DNA of 47,018 nt from a virus. A program made the position numbers and the translations under genes. This document shows positions 15,701 through 23,665 of this stretch, piece by piece (within the stretch, counting starts at the first letter, position 1; the number at the start of each line of letters is the position of its first letter). Under the pieces are notes generated by a model. That model did no database searches and was not told the DNA's origin. It saw only the letters and a list, made by a program, of their open reading frames with translations. The DNA lies in the IMG/VR virus record IMGVR_UViG_3300025853_000160, positions 1 to 47,018 of that record. One strand, written 5' to 3'.

Positions 15701-18055
15701 GATACACAGATGATTGCTGCACGTCCTGGTGAGATTGTTGTTAATCGAGAAACTGTAAATGCTGTTGGTGCAGATCACTTCCTAGGACTCAACAGATTAT
15801 TTGGTGGTCCTGGTGCAAACAAACCAAAGACTGCAAAGGTTCAAGCAGCATCTGGCGGAGGACATGTTCTTCCTGCTTTCTCTTCTGGTGGTATGGTTGG
15901 TGGTGGCAAACCAAGCGAAGATTATAAAAAGGAAGGAGATAGTGCATCTAATGTAGAAAATAAAAGACTATTGGATGAAAGAGAAACTGATCTTAATAAA
16001 GAATCTTCTGGGGAAAATATAAGAACATCATCACCAGAATATCAAGAAAAAGAAATTGAAAAAACAACATCAATTGCTCCAAAAACTCAAATTGTTCCCG
16101 GAGCAAAAACAAATGCATCTAGTATGGATGATGACAAACCAGAACAAAAAGGATTTTTTGGTAAACTTATAGGAAGACTGGGATCCATATTTGGGTTGGA
16201 TAAATCAAACAAAGAAACTCAAGATACCATTCAAATTCCACAAGAAACAATCAATTATATTATTGATACTTGTGTTAAAAGAGTATGTGAGATTATTAAT
16301 TGCATTCCTGGACAAAAAAGTTCTGATAATGTGGTATCATCAACATCTTCAAGTTCTAGTGCTGGTAAAGTTGGAGATGCAAGGCAGGCGATTCCAATTC
16401 AAACGGTACAACCAATTGCCCCCATTACTTCTTCTATACCTACACCTACACCTGCACCATCTAAACCTAAAATTTCTTCAAAACCAAAACTAGGTGGTGG
16501 TGCTTCAAATGCACAAACAGGATCAAAGGTTACTTCAACACCCACGGAAAGTTTAGTTCCAAGTTCATCTTCTTCTGGTGCCACTGGAAGTGCCAGTGCC
16601 ACTACTGGAGGATCTAGCAGTGGATCGGGTGGTGGGTCTGGCGGAGGCAAATTTGGTCCATTATTAGATTTTATATCCAAAGGTGAAGGTGGTTACAATT
16701 CTATGAATCAAGGAACCAGGGGAGGAAGAATTGTCGGAAGTACTAATAATTCATCATCAATCTTAGGAAAGAATCTTCCAGACATGACCATTGGAGAAGT
16801 TATGGAAAATCAAGCGTCTGGTAGATTATTTGCTGCTGGTAGATACCAAATCATTCCAGAAACGATGAAGTTTGCATTAAAGGCTTCAGGTTTAAGTAAG
16901 GATGATAAGTTTAATGAAGCAAATCAAGATAAGCTTGGCATTTCATTGATTCAATATAAAAGACCATATGCATATGAATATCTAACTGGAAAGCACGACG
17001 ATTTGAATGGCGCAATGCTAGAAATGGCAAGAGAGTGGGCTTCCTTACCAGACCCAAATACGGGAAATAGTTATTATGGAAGTGGAAATAGAGCATTGCA
17101 TACGGTGGAAGAAGTTAAAGCAGCAATGATGGCAACTAGAGGTGCCAAAGATACTCCGATGAAAAAAGAAGAAAAATCATCTTCACCTCAGTCTTCATCT
17201 CTTGCTCAAGTAGGGTCAAAAGTTACGTCATCTCCAACAGAAAGCTTAGTTCCAGGTGGAGATGTCAAGAAAAAAACTGAAGATGCTAAAAAACCAACTG
17301 TTGCAGAAATTGAAAAAATGGATATTAAGACGCTGAATAGTTTCCTTGATCCTACAAAGACGGGTGCCTCATTCCCTCTCGTGTTTGCAGCAGCAAAAGC
17401 AGCAAAAGAAAAAGCAAGAGCAGAAGGAATTCCTGAAGATGAAGTTCAAAGATTAGGTCAAGTTGCGGCAGTAACAGCAAAATTATATGGAAATGCAAAA
17501 AATAAATCTATATCTCCTCTTGGAAAAGATTTAAATTTGAATATACCAAGAATGGACTTGTCTGGAATGAAGAATCCATTCCAAATTGGAGAAGTCAAAG
17601 AAAATTCTGGAAAAGATTTAAATTTGAATATACCAAGAATGGACTTGTCTGGAATGAAGAATCCATTCCAAATTGGAGAAGTCAAAGAAAATTCTGGGAT
17701 AGATATAGAAGGTGCAACTGCTGATAGGCAACTCATTAAGGCACAACCTGGTGAGTATGTATTGCCTTTTGATACTGTAATGAGACTTGGTGGTCCTAGA
17801 GCACTTGATTCTTTAGTTGCTAGAACAGATAGCAACTCCACCGCAGCAAAACTTGGTGCGATATCAAAACCATCATTGGCAGTTGAGCAACCAGTAATGG
17901 ATGATATGTCAATGATTGATACTCTCCCAGCAATTATACAATCCTCTGGTGGTGGTAGTGATCAAGGGGGAGGACGTGGATCTGATATTCCAGGTGTAAC
18001 AATCTCTGATAATGCTGCAAGAAGACAAGCAAGAATTATGTACGGACTAGTTTAA
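9701..18055 (+). CDS. Giant tape-measure/hub protein with ADP-ribosyltransferase-like, collagen-like and transglycosylase-like domains
   Basis: This 2784-aa protein lies in the tape-measure position after the gp26 chaperone pair. Domains in order: basic N-terminus; residues ~105-300, an ADP-ribosyltransferase-like fold with [20 protein letters not shown], Arg207 (LHRVI), an STS-like GSWS around Ser233, and Glu276-x-Glu278 ([10 protein letters not shown]); three collagen-like Gly-X-Y blocks (~348-1297) with twelve FIK(S/F)LGLPG insertions; repeated modules such as [21 protein letters not shown] (~1325, ~1950, ~1995, ~2670); a Lys/Glu-rich coil (1485-1600); hydrophobic segments near 1600-1720; a lysozyme/transglycosylase-like domain (2319-2475, likely catalytic Glu2329, [11 protein letters not shown]). 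Glycine-hinge motifs (FSSGG, FASGG) are typical of tape-measure proteins. An exact 29-residue duplication lies near 2608-2665. It is probably ejected with the tail contents. The ART call is by motif only. Confidence 0.8.
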   Translation: MAKKYRGRPPKIRKTIRGEKFNPDKFFGLFSSLKRSFLENQKDKGESVGSVDNITPIGRLNISDLALPFIYDEERQEEKQNPIGNVYNNIYKTFSSGGLVEVVKNYNTIVNEYIKQRSFVPSTYPQSWKDAAKSKYQPFQQLSPEKLASIFAYTEDKTKIYQKVNQLLRTGDYSGEDKEDIKFFTENLQGALKELTSSESETVELHRVISGDYADTISQLQPGDTFEEKGFGSWSKGEYKSPTGDQFIKQNQTNVVLRTESNKGYDVSPISNYPRESEYIIAPVQKYSIENITPNGIYSRRVGDVPKIDLKQFFSGGKVTTESGKDINDVGISNVDRGSRFLNSLLGVSGIDGISGIDGTSGFIKSLGLPGASGTSGVSGTSGVSGTSGVSGTSGVSGVDGTSGFIKSLGLPGASGVDGASGTSGVSGVDGTSGVDGISGTSGVSGVDGTSGFIKSLGLPGASGTSGVSGVDGTSGVDGTSGVDGTSGTSGVSGVDGTSGVSGVDGTSGVSGVDGTSGVDGTSGFIKSLGLPGASGVDGISGTSGVSGVDGTSGFIKFLGLPGVSGVDGASGTSGVSGVSGVDGISGISGVSGVDGTSGFIKFLGLPGVSGVDGTSGTSGVSGVDGTSGVYGTSGTSGVSGVDGIDGIDGIDGIDGVSGVDVIDGVYSISDLLGAPGTSGVDGISGISGASGIDGISGVNGISGVDGISGISGASGIDGISGVNGISGVNGASGVSSSKNRSLKINLKQFFSGGKITTESGKSTKGIDGVSGTSGTSGASGVDGISGTSGFIKSLGLPGASGVDGISGTSGFIKSLGLPGASGVSGTSGVSGVDGTSGVDGISGTSGVSGTSGVSGTSGVSGTSGVSGTSGVSGTSGVSGTSGVSGTSGVSGVDGTSGVDGISGTSGVSGTSGVSGTSGVSGVDGTSGVDGISGTSGVDGISEVSNTPNRPSKIDLKQFFTGGKVTIESGKDIKGVGISGIDRVSRFLNSLLGVDGTSGVSGVSGTSGVDGTSGVSGVSGTSGVDGISGTSGFIKSLGLPGVSGLDGTSGVSGVSGTSGVDGTSGVSGVSGTSGVDGTSGVSGVDGISGTSGFIKSLGLPGASGVDGTSGTSGVSGVDGTSGVDGTSGTSGVSGVDGISGTSGFIKSLGLPGTSGVDGTSGFIKSLGLPGASGVDGTSGVDGISGTSGVSGVDGTSGVSGTSGVSGVDGTSGVSGVDGIDGASGIDGASGVDVIDGVYSISDLLGAPGTSGVDGISGISGVDGTSGISGVDGTSGISGASGIDGISGVNGASGVSSSKNRSLKINLKQFFSGGKITTESGKDITGAGVDTQLIAAQPGEVVINKETVNSVGADYFLNLNKVFGGSDSNKPKEAKVQAASGGGFINFISSFASGGQVNYNEENIDENLDEIRQEITEDGTIGGEKLTPEQRKKAFKIRSNKVAFKNFVYNFLGVDEKPKTQTGGGSGSNGGSGAPPSSIPSTRMLPGTEVSSLTIRKPEEQKQNVEPEPESKTDTQKEKVAKDSKKKEKKVNSSLEKNVSIIRKTVDSIFKTLTEQNKFLGKQVEKERKSFENQKRSKKEDRYEAKKDKKFKKAFEKTVKPFSNILDGIINYLTAILLGRAITKLINWFSDPDNKSKVESIGRFLKDFWPALIGAYLLFGNSLGRFISSMVFSVTKMTARLLKFAIPKLYKVIRKNPIAAAATAIIGGAAIGGMMQSETPSNDPERAKEGKTQLEDTQDFGGTTGAPISGDMLGFAAGGLVPFKGDDSNLPKEQKVQQSQQGDKKKDNPLLNLLGMTPSGMAIKGAMSFGSSVKEKGLGGTIKDVAMMHPLAKMGAFGLGKGEEVLGNIKEKGLGNTAMDAAGGLYGNVKGFLDEKGISGYLANQPGMQIASGLLNKNMKMFSGIKGFMDNKGITDTLMMNPLIKMGAFGMDNIMNFGKDPARDITGNSGTDVKGAGVDTQLISARPGDVVINKEAATAMGPNYFDTISSGTGEKISGAGPDTQMIAARPGEIVVNRETVNAVGADHFLGLNRLFGGPGANKPKTAKVQAASGGGHVLPAFSSGGMVGGGKPSEDYKKEGDSASNVENKRLLDERETDLNKESSGENIRTSSPEYQEKEIEKTTSIAPKTQIVPGAKTNASSMDDDKPEQKGFFGKLIGRLGSIFGLDKSNKETQDTIQIPQETINYIIDTCVKRVCEIINCIPGQKSSDNVVSSTSSSSSAGKVGDARQAIPIQTVQPIAPITSSIPTPTPAPSKPKISSKPKLGGGASNAQTGSKVTSTPTESLVPSSSSSGATGSASATTGGSSSGSGGGSGGGKFGPLLDFISKGEGGYNSMNQGTRGGRIVGSTNNSSSILGKNLPDMTIGEVMENQASGRLFAAGRYQIIPETMKFALKASGLSKDDKFNEANQDKLGISLIQYKRPYAYEYLTGKHDDLNGAMLEMAREWASLPDPNTGNSYYGSGNRALHTVEEVKAAMMATRGAKDTPMKKEEKSSSPQSSSLAQVGSKVTSSPTESLVPGGDVKKKTEDAKKPTVAEIEKMDIKTLNSFLDPTKTGASFPLVFAAAKAAKEKARAEGIPEDEVQRLGQVAAVTAKLYGNAKNKSISPLGKDLNLNIPRMDLSGMKNPFQIGEVKENSGKDLNLNIPRMDLSGMKNPFQIGEVKENSGIDIEGATADRQLIKAQPGEYVLPFDTVMRLGGPRALDSLVARTDSNSTAAKLGAISKPSLAVEQPVMDDMSMIDTLPAIIQSSGGGSDQGGGRGSDIPGVTISDNAARRQARIMYGLV
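10742..13593 (+). repeat. Collagen-like Gly-X-Y coding repeat array
   Basis: About 2.8 kb of 9-bp and 18-bp units, mostly ggtacttca, ggtgtttct and ggtgttgat, code for GTS, GVS and GVD triplets with glycine at every third residue. The array is split into three blocks by two unique stretches (about 11905-11999 and 12525-12683) that repeat an [18 protein letters not shown] module. Twelve FIK(S/F)LGLPG insertions interrupt the triplets. Because units are multiples of three, gains or losses keep the frame. Confidence 0.95.
17522..17695 (+). repeat. Exact 87-bp tandem duplication
   Basis: The segment 17522-17608, encoding 29 residues ([18 protein letters not shown]...), is repeated without a visible base change at 17609-17695. 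It lies near the C-terminus of the giant tail protein. Confidence 0.95.
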
Positions 18056-18058
18056 AAA

Positions 18059-21000
18059 ATGGCATTACCAGCAATACTATCAGGCGGATCAAAATTACTT
18101 AGTGGAGGTTCTAGACTTGCTAGAACTGCTAATGTTGGTCGTAAATTATTAGGAATAAAAGGAAAGAAAAATAAAGAAACTCGGGTTGAAGATAACGAAC
18201 CATCTGCAATTATTGTTCGTCCATCAACAACTCTCATTCCTGCAACGATTAACGTTTCTGATAGTCAATCAACGACTGAACCACAATCTACTCCTGTATC
18301 TGGAAAGAGTACTCTCGAAGAAGATGTAGAGTATATCAAGAACAAAACTCTTGAAATAGACAAACTTCTTAAAAGTTCTTTTGCACAAAGAAAGAAAGAA
18401 GCAGCAAAGTTAAGAAAATCAAGAGAAAATGCAAGAAGAAGTAAAAAGGAAGAGGGGTATGAAAAGGGTGGCAGTAGTGGAATACTTGGAAAGGCAAAAG
18501 AAAAAGTAAAAGCACCTTTTAGTAATATATTTGAAGGTATTAAGAATTATCTAACATCTATCGTACTGGGATTTATTGCAGTTAGACTTATTCCACTATT
18601 ACCAAAATTAATTGAGTTAGCAAAATTCATCGCTCCTGTAGTAAACTTTATTACTGATTTTGCTGGTGTTATACTGAACGGTCTTGTAACATTCATTGAC
18701 TGGGGATACAAGGCATATGATGCAACCGCAGGGTTTATTAAGAATATTGGTGGCGAAGATGCTGCTAAGGTTTTTGATAAGTTCAGTGGCGCATTTACTC
18801 TTTTTGCAAACTTAGCAATTGTTGCTGGTCTAGCTGCTGCTCGTGCAGGAGATGGTCCAGACTTTGGTGAAGGTAGAAAAACTGGTATTGGAAAAGGTCG
18901 TAAAGGACCCACACCAATCTCTGGTAGAGGTAAGGGAAGACAAAGAACAACTACTTCTCGTTCGGCAAGAAAATATTTTGATAGATTTGGAAGAGATGCT
19001 GCAGAAAAGAGATTTGGAAAGGATGCTGTAAAGAGTCTTGGCGGCAAGTATGGTAGGTCTGGAGTTACAAATACTTTCAGAAAAGGTGCTACTGCTGTTG
19101 CTGATAAGATCGGTGGAAAAGGTGGAATCAAAGCACTTGCAACATTAGGAAAGATTGGTAAGTTTATCAAAGTTCCTGTTATTGGTGGTATTATTAGTGC
19201 GGTTATCTCATTAATGAGTGGAGAATCGCCTGGAAAAGCAATATTCAGTGGAATCGGAACTGTTCTTGGTGGTGCTCTTGGATCACTTATTCCTGTTCCT
19301 GTTGTGGGAACAATTCTTGGTGGTTTTATTGGTGAGTATGTTGGTGATTTACTAGGAACGTTATTCTTTGGTGGAGGTATTGGAGCTGCTGGTGCTAAAC
19401 TCGGAAAAGATATTCTGGGAATATTCACTGGAGTGGGTAAAGGTGCCAAGGCAATCTTTGACTGGATATTTGGTGGAGGATTATTTACCTTACTGAAAAA
19501 TGTGGGTGGCGGTTTATTAAAGTTTGTTGGTTACCTTCTAAATCCCGGTGGACTATTATTTGATGCATTGAAAGGCGGAGCGGGTGCAATTAAGTTTATA
19601 GTTGGTGGATTGTTTAATCTTATCAAGAGTATAGGTGGTGGTACACTGAAATTTGTAACTTACCTTCTAAATCCCGGTGGACTATTATTTGATGCATTGA
19701 AAGGCGGAGCGGGTGCAATTAAGTTTATAGTTGGTGGATTGTTTAATCTTATCAAGACTATAGGCGGCGGCGCACTGAAATTTGTAACTTACCTTTTAAA
19801 TCCTGGTGGTCTTCTTTGGGATCTCCTAAAGATGGGTGGTAATGTTGCAAAGTCAATATTTAATTTTGCAATAAATGCGATTGGTAGTTCGGTTCAGTTC
19901 ATCAAGGACTTTATTGGTGGTATCTTCTCAAGATTTATAGGAAACTTCCCAAGCATAGGAATTCCAAAGGGGTTTGGAATTCAAACAACTCTTGGTAAAC
20001 TTTTAGGATGGATTCCTTTCCTTCAACCTTATATGGAAGATGGAAGGTTGACAGCATTCCCAGACCTGTCAATGTTTATTCCTGGTCTTGGACTTCCATT
20101 CTTCACAGCACATCTGGGCAAATCAATGTTCCCAGGATCTTTCTTTGATAGTATGCCAAGTGGACTTGGTGATGTTTGGAAAGGTTCAACCGATGCAGTA
20201 AAAAATATTACCGAAGGTGTTACTAATACTGTCACCAATGTAGCAAAAGTAACACAGAGAGTAGGACGTGGTATTGCTGATGCGCTGACATTTAATGTAT
20301 TTGATTTTGATAAGAAAAATGAAGTAGAAAAGAAAGAAGAGGGTGGTACTGTTGGATTAACTGCGGAAGAGAAAGAAAAGAAATTAAAATCTGATAAAAT
20401 TATTCCAACAATTAAATCTCCAGAACTTTCTATTAAAGATGTTGGTGCTACATTGAAGGGTAGTGGTAAAACTGGAGAAAAGATAAAATCACTCTACAAA
20501 CCTTCAGGTATTATTGCACTTACTAAATTGGGAAATGAATTCAGAAAAATTCCTATTGTTGGTGAGTCAATGGCAACTGCTGTTAGGATTGCACTTGGTA
20601 TTAAACCAGATTCCAGGACATTTAATGCAATTGGTGCAAATCTTATTAATTTTGCAACTCTTGATAATATAGACGGCATTGCTTCCTCTCCTGGAGAACT
20701 TGCACAAGTTGCAACAAAAATGGAAACTGGCGGTGAAGTTGACTTTATATCAGACGTAGAATCTTTAGATAATTCTGCCAAGGCAATCAATATGGGTAAT
20801 TTCCTAAAGACAGAATTGCAAAGATTAGATTTAACGGCAGTAGAAGAAGAGGAGGGGAAAAAACAAGAAAGTATATTTGATAAATTATTTGGTCTATTTA
20901 AACCCAAATCAAACAATGAAAATCCAACTAATCCTACCAGTCCCGGTGCATCTGGTTCCTTTACAGGAAGTAGTGGCGGAGCTGGTGTAGGGACACCTGA

Positions 21001-22159
21001 GCAAATGGCACTTCTGGACACAATATCTTTTGCAGAGGGAACAACAAAGAGTTATGGAACTATTTTTGGAGGAAAAGTTGTTCCAGAGTTGGAAAAAGGT
21101 GAATTAACTATTGACCAAGTTCATGCCATGATGATGAGTGGTAAACTCAATGGTAAAAATGTTGGATATGCAACAGGTGGTCGGTGGGAATCTGCTGCGA
21201 CTGGTAGATATCAGTTTATGCCAGATACATTGAGAGATATACAAAGAAATATGGGACTTTCTGGAGACACTTTATTCACTCCAGAAATGCAAGATAAGAT
21301 GATTTTGGATAGAATTGCTAGTTTCAGAGGAGTTACTCCAGAACTTTTGGCAGCAGAAGGGTTAAGTACAAATGTTCTTGATAAACTTGCTCGAGAATTT
21401 GCTTCTTTACCATCCTCCGAGAAAGGTGGTAAGAGTTTCTATGGTCAACCAGTAAAGAGTGCTGAAAGTCTTCGTCAAACTTTTAACTCTGCAGTAGGTG
21501 CTAGGAAAGAAGAAGCACAACAGGCACAGATGGCACAACAGCAACCGCAAAGTTCTGCTCCTAATATGCAGACAGCAGATCCTTCTTCAAGACCAAAAAG
21601 TGATGGATCTAAACTTGCTGGTGAACTTGGAAGATTCTTAGACCTTAAGGGTCTTGGTGATTGGGGTTCTGGAACACACCAACACCCAGAACATCCACCT
21701 TGGCCAAAAGAGAGTGGTCATGCCCCAAATTCTCTACACTATGAATCTCAAGGAGCAAGGGCACTTGATATTGGTGGTTTTGGTCCAAATGCATATAGAA
21801 AAAACGGTTATACTGGAACTGATGACCAAACTCAAATTCTTGCTGCAATTTCAGAATTTAATTCAAGTAAGGGTGCAACTCCGGTAGAATTGTTTCACGA
21901 AGTAAATGAACCAAGTGGACACTGGAATCACGTTCACGTTGCTTATCAGGGTGGTGGACTTATTCAAAAGAATGAAAATAATATTTCCAGATCTCTTCAA
22001 ACAAAAATGTCTTATGATAAAAAATCTACTAGAGTTCTAATTCAACCAGTAATTACAGAGAGAACTATAACAAAGACAAAACCAATTCCTATTAGGTCTA
22101 CGAGTTCTGCTGGTGGTGGTGGAGTAAATAATGTATCTGATAGTCTTTTTGCAGGATAA
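18059..22159 (+). CDS. Second giant tape-measure-like protein with transglycosylase-like and LAS peptidase-like domains
   Basis: This 1366-aa protein starts 3 bases after the previous stop and is related to it: both have a Lys/Arg coil followed by a PFSN(I)xxGIxNYLTxIxLG segment (here 153-171). It contains long hydrophobic, glycine-rich helices (160-260, 365-620), typical of tape-measure proteins. Within these lies a tandem 43-residue repeat (LLNPGGLLFDALKGGAGAIK..., ~491-577). The C-terminal third has two enzyme-like domains. Residues ~983-1147 resemble lambda-type transglycosylases (ISFAEGTTKSYG, likely Glu993; TGRYQFMPDTL). Residues ~1180-1300 resemble LAS metallopeptidases (His1227, Asp1237, HVH at 1291-1293). 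The likely role is tail-length control and cell-wall penetration. Which of the two giants is the true ruler is not settled. Confidence 0.8.
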   Translation: MALPAILSGGSKLLSGGSRLARTANVGRKLLGIKGKKNKETRVEDNEPSAIIVRPSTTLIPATINVSDSQSTTEPQSTPVSGKSTLEEDVEYIKNKTLEIDKLLKSSFAQRKKEAAKLRKSRENARRSKKEEGYEKGGSSGILGKAKEKVKAPFSNIFEGIKNYLTSIVLGFIAVRLIPLLPKLIELAKFIAPVVNFITDFAGVILNGLVTFIDWGYKAYDATAGFIKNIGGEDAAKVFDKFSGAFTLFANLAIVAGLAAARAGDGPDFGEGRKTGIGKGRKGPTPISGRGKGRQRTTTSRSARKYFDRFGRDAAEKRFGKDAVKSLGGKYGRSGVTNTFRKGATAVADKIGGKGGIKALATLGKIGKFIKVPVIGGIISAVISLMSGESPGKAIFSGIGTVLGGALGSLIPVPVVGTILGGFIGEYVGDLLGTLFFGGGIGAAGAKLGKDILGIFTGVGKGAKAIFDWIFGGGLFTLLKNVGGGLLKFVGYLLNPGGLLFDALKGGAGAIKFIVGGLFNLIKSIGGGTLKFVTYLLNPGGLLFDALKGGAGAIKFIVGGLFNLIKTIGGGALKFVTYLLNPGGLLWDLLKMGGNVAKSIFNFAINAIGSSVQFIKDFIGGIFSRFIGNFPSIGIPKGFGIQTTLGKLLGWIPFLQPYMEDGRLTAFPDLSMFIPGLGLPFFTAHLGKSMFPGSFFDSMPSGLGDVWKGSTDAVKNITEGVTNTVTNVAKVTQRVGRGIADALTFNVFDFDKKNEVEKKEEGGTVGLTAEEKEKKLKSDKIIPTIKSPELSIKDVGATLKGSGKTGEKIKSLYKPSGIIALTKLGNEFRKIPIVGESMATAVRIALGIKPDSRTFNAIGANLINFATLDNIDGIASSPGELAQVATKMETGGEVDFISDVESLDNSAKAINMGNFLKTELQRLDLTAVEEEEGKKQESIFDKLFGLFKPKSNNENPTNPTSPGASGSFTGSSGGAGVGTPEQMALLDTISFAEGTTKSYGTIFGGKVVPELEKGELTIDQVHAMMMSGKLNGKNVGYATGGRWESAATGRYQFMPDTLRDIQRNMGLSGDTLFTPEMQDKMILDRIASFRGVTPELLAAEGLSTNVLDKLAREFASLPSSEKGGKSFYGQPVKSAESLRQTFNSAVGARKEEAQQAQMAQQQPQSSAPNMQTADPSSRPKSDGSKLAGELGRFLDLKGLGDWGSGTHQHPEHPPWPKESGHAPNSLHYESQGARALDIGGFGPNAYRKNGYTGTDDQTQILAAISEFNSSKGATPVELFHEVNEPSGHWNHVHVAYQGGGLIQKNENNISRSLQTKMSYDKKSTRVLIQPVITERTITKTKPIPIRSTSSAGGGGVNNVSDSLFAG
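19531..19788 (+). repeat. 129-bp tandem duplication in the tape-measure-like gene
   Basis: 19531-19659 and 19660-19788 are near-identical 43-codon units that differ only in the last third. A partial, diverged third copy follows from 19789. It adds hydrophobic residues to the protein. Confidence 0.93.
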
Positions 22160-22161
22160 AA

Positions 22162-23433
22162 ATGGGAGTCAATCATGCACTATCAAGTGCAAACATAACA
22201 AAATTTTTAGTTTTTTCTAATACTGCTGGTGAAACAGATATTAGATTACTTCTTACTGAAATGAACTATGAAGAAAGCGTCTTTGATGTCAGTATCAGAA
22301 TGTCTGTAACTGTTGTAGATGCTGCTGCCCTTCCAAATTTTGCTCCTATATCTAGTACCTTTGATGACCTAAAACTTGCAGGTGGTGAGAAAGTTGAGGT
22401 TGGATTTACAGATAATTATGGTAATGAATATGAATTAGAAATGTACATCGATACTCTTGATGAATTGGGTAATACTACTAAGACTCAGACATACCGCATT
22501 AGTATGGTATCAATGGAATATTTGATGAATGAATCTAAAAGGGTTAGAAAAAAACATGAAGGAAAAATATCTGATAGTCTTGTAAAAATTTTACGGGAAG
22601 ACTTACAAACCGGAAAAGATATATTTGTAGATGAGACGATAAATAACTATAGTTTTCTTGGAGTGAATAAAAAACCATTTTATTGGTGTATATCTCTTGC
22701 TAAAAAATCTGTTCCATTTAAGAAAGGACAGGTTGCTGGTTATTTTTTCTATGAAAATTACTTTGGATACCAGTTTAAAGCACTTGATGAACTTTTTGCA
22801 CAAGATCCAAAATTTAGTTGCATTTATAATGAAACAACTGATAGAATTCCCGGTGGATATGATGCAAAGATACTAGATTATACATTTGATAATAATATAA
22901 ATTTTCAGAATGAATTAAAACTTGGAACCTACAACACAGAGAGATTTGATTTTAATCCATATGATCAAAGGTATAAAGAAAATCCATTTACATTTCGGGA
23001 ACAAGAAGGAGCAATTGTACCAGTAGCAAAAACAAGAATTGCCGAGAGAATCAATCCAATCTTTATAGAAAGTCCATCAAGATTTTTAGATTATCCACAG
23101 GATATTGGTACTTTACCTCCAGGGTCACACTTAGAGGAGCAACTTAAAAAATCAAAAGAACCAAATCTTGAATTGGATGATGTTGCTACACAGGCAGCAA
23201 TGAGATATCAACAAGCATGTACTATTCAAGTAACGATTACAATTGCTGCAAATCTTGGTCTTAACGTCGGTGATATAATCTTTGCAGATATCCCAGAAGT
23301 TTCCTCGACATCTAAACCAAAACCTGAGAATACAAATAGTGGACTATATATGATATCAGAGTTATGTCATAAGTTGACACCGAGAAGATCGGCAACTAAA
23401 CTTGTACTTATAAGAGACTCTTACGATAGGTAA
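22162..23433 (+). CDS. 27: Baseplate hub subunit gp27
   Basis: This 423-aa protein shows the hub fold seen in T4 gp27 and gpD-like proteins: SSANITKFLVFSN near the start, a beta-rich first domain (RLLLTEMNYEESVFDVSIRMSVTVVDAA, YELEMYIDTLDE), YFFYENYFGYQFKALDELF in the middle, and a C-terminal barrel with YQQACTIQVTITIAANLGLNVGDIIFADIPE. In T4 a gp27 trimer forms the hub that adapts sixfold tube symmetry to the threefold gp5 spike. It lies 2 bases after the second giant protein and 4 bases before the CP12-like gene. Family length is about 390 aa in T4, so this is normal. Confidence 0.85.
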   Translation: MGVNHALSSANITKFLVFSNTAGETDIRLLLTEMNYEESVFDVSIRMSVTVVDAAALPNFAPISSTFDDLKLAGGEKVEVGFTDNYGNEYELEMYIDTLDELGNTTKTQTYRISMVSMEYLMNESKRVRKKHEGKISDSLVKILREDLQTGKDIFVDETINNYSFLGVNKKPFYWCISLAKKSVPFKKGQVAGYFFYENYFGYQFKALDELFAQDPKFSCIYNETTDRIPGGYDAKILDYTFDNNINFQNELKLGTYNTERFDFNPYDQRYKENPFTFREQEGAIVPVAKTRIAERINPIFIESPSRFLDYPQDIGTLPPGSHLEEQLKKSKEPNLELDDVATQAAMRYQQACTIQVTITIAANLGLNVGDIIFADIPEVSSTSKPKPENTNSGLYMISELCHKLTPRRSATKLVLIRDSYDR

Positions 23434-23437
23434 AAAC

Positions 23438-23665
23438 ATGGAAAACATCGAATCCCATATTGAAAAGGACAGAAAGATCCTTGATAACCCTCAAACTTCC
23501 CCGCAACAACGTCGGCATATTGAGAGTGAACTAGAAGAACTAGAAACATACGTTAAGAATCATAAAGAAGATATTGAGGCAGGAGATCATCACGATCCCA
23601 CTCCACTTGAACTTTATTGTGATTCAAACCCAGAAGCAGACGAGTGTAGAATCTACGAGGACTGA
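23438..23665 (+). CDS. cp12: CP12-like protein
   Basis: This 75-aa protein ends with PLELYCDSNPEADECRIYED. It matches the C-terminal CP12 signature, with a cysteine pair Cys61-Cys70 flanking NPEADE. CP12 proteins inhibit the Calvin cycle by tethering PRK and GAPDH through this C-terminal loop. The N-terminal half is a charged helix (IEKDRKILDNPQTSPQQRRHIESELEELETY), unlike the host protein, and lacks the AWD_VEEL core and the N-terminal cysteine pair. The gene sits between gp27 and gp5, and its stop overlaps the gp5 start (TGATG), so it would be expressed late with virion genes. It could be a true metabolic gene or a structural protein that only shares the motif. Confidence 0.7.
   Translation: MENIESHIEKDRKILDNPQTSPQQRRHIESELEELETYVKNHKEDIEAGDHHDPTPLELYCDSNPEADECRIYED

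Noticed and set aside
18547-19449. 300-aa minus-strand ORF in the second giant gene
   Set aside because: Pro/Ile-rich shadow of Gly-rich hydrophobic codons; the plus frame continues through it without break.
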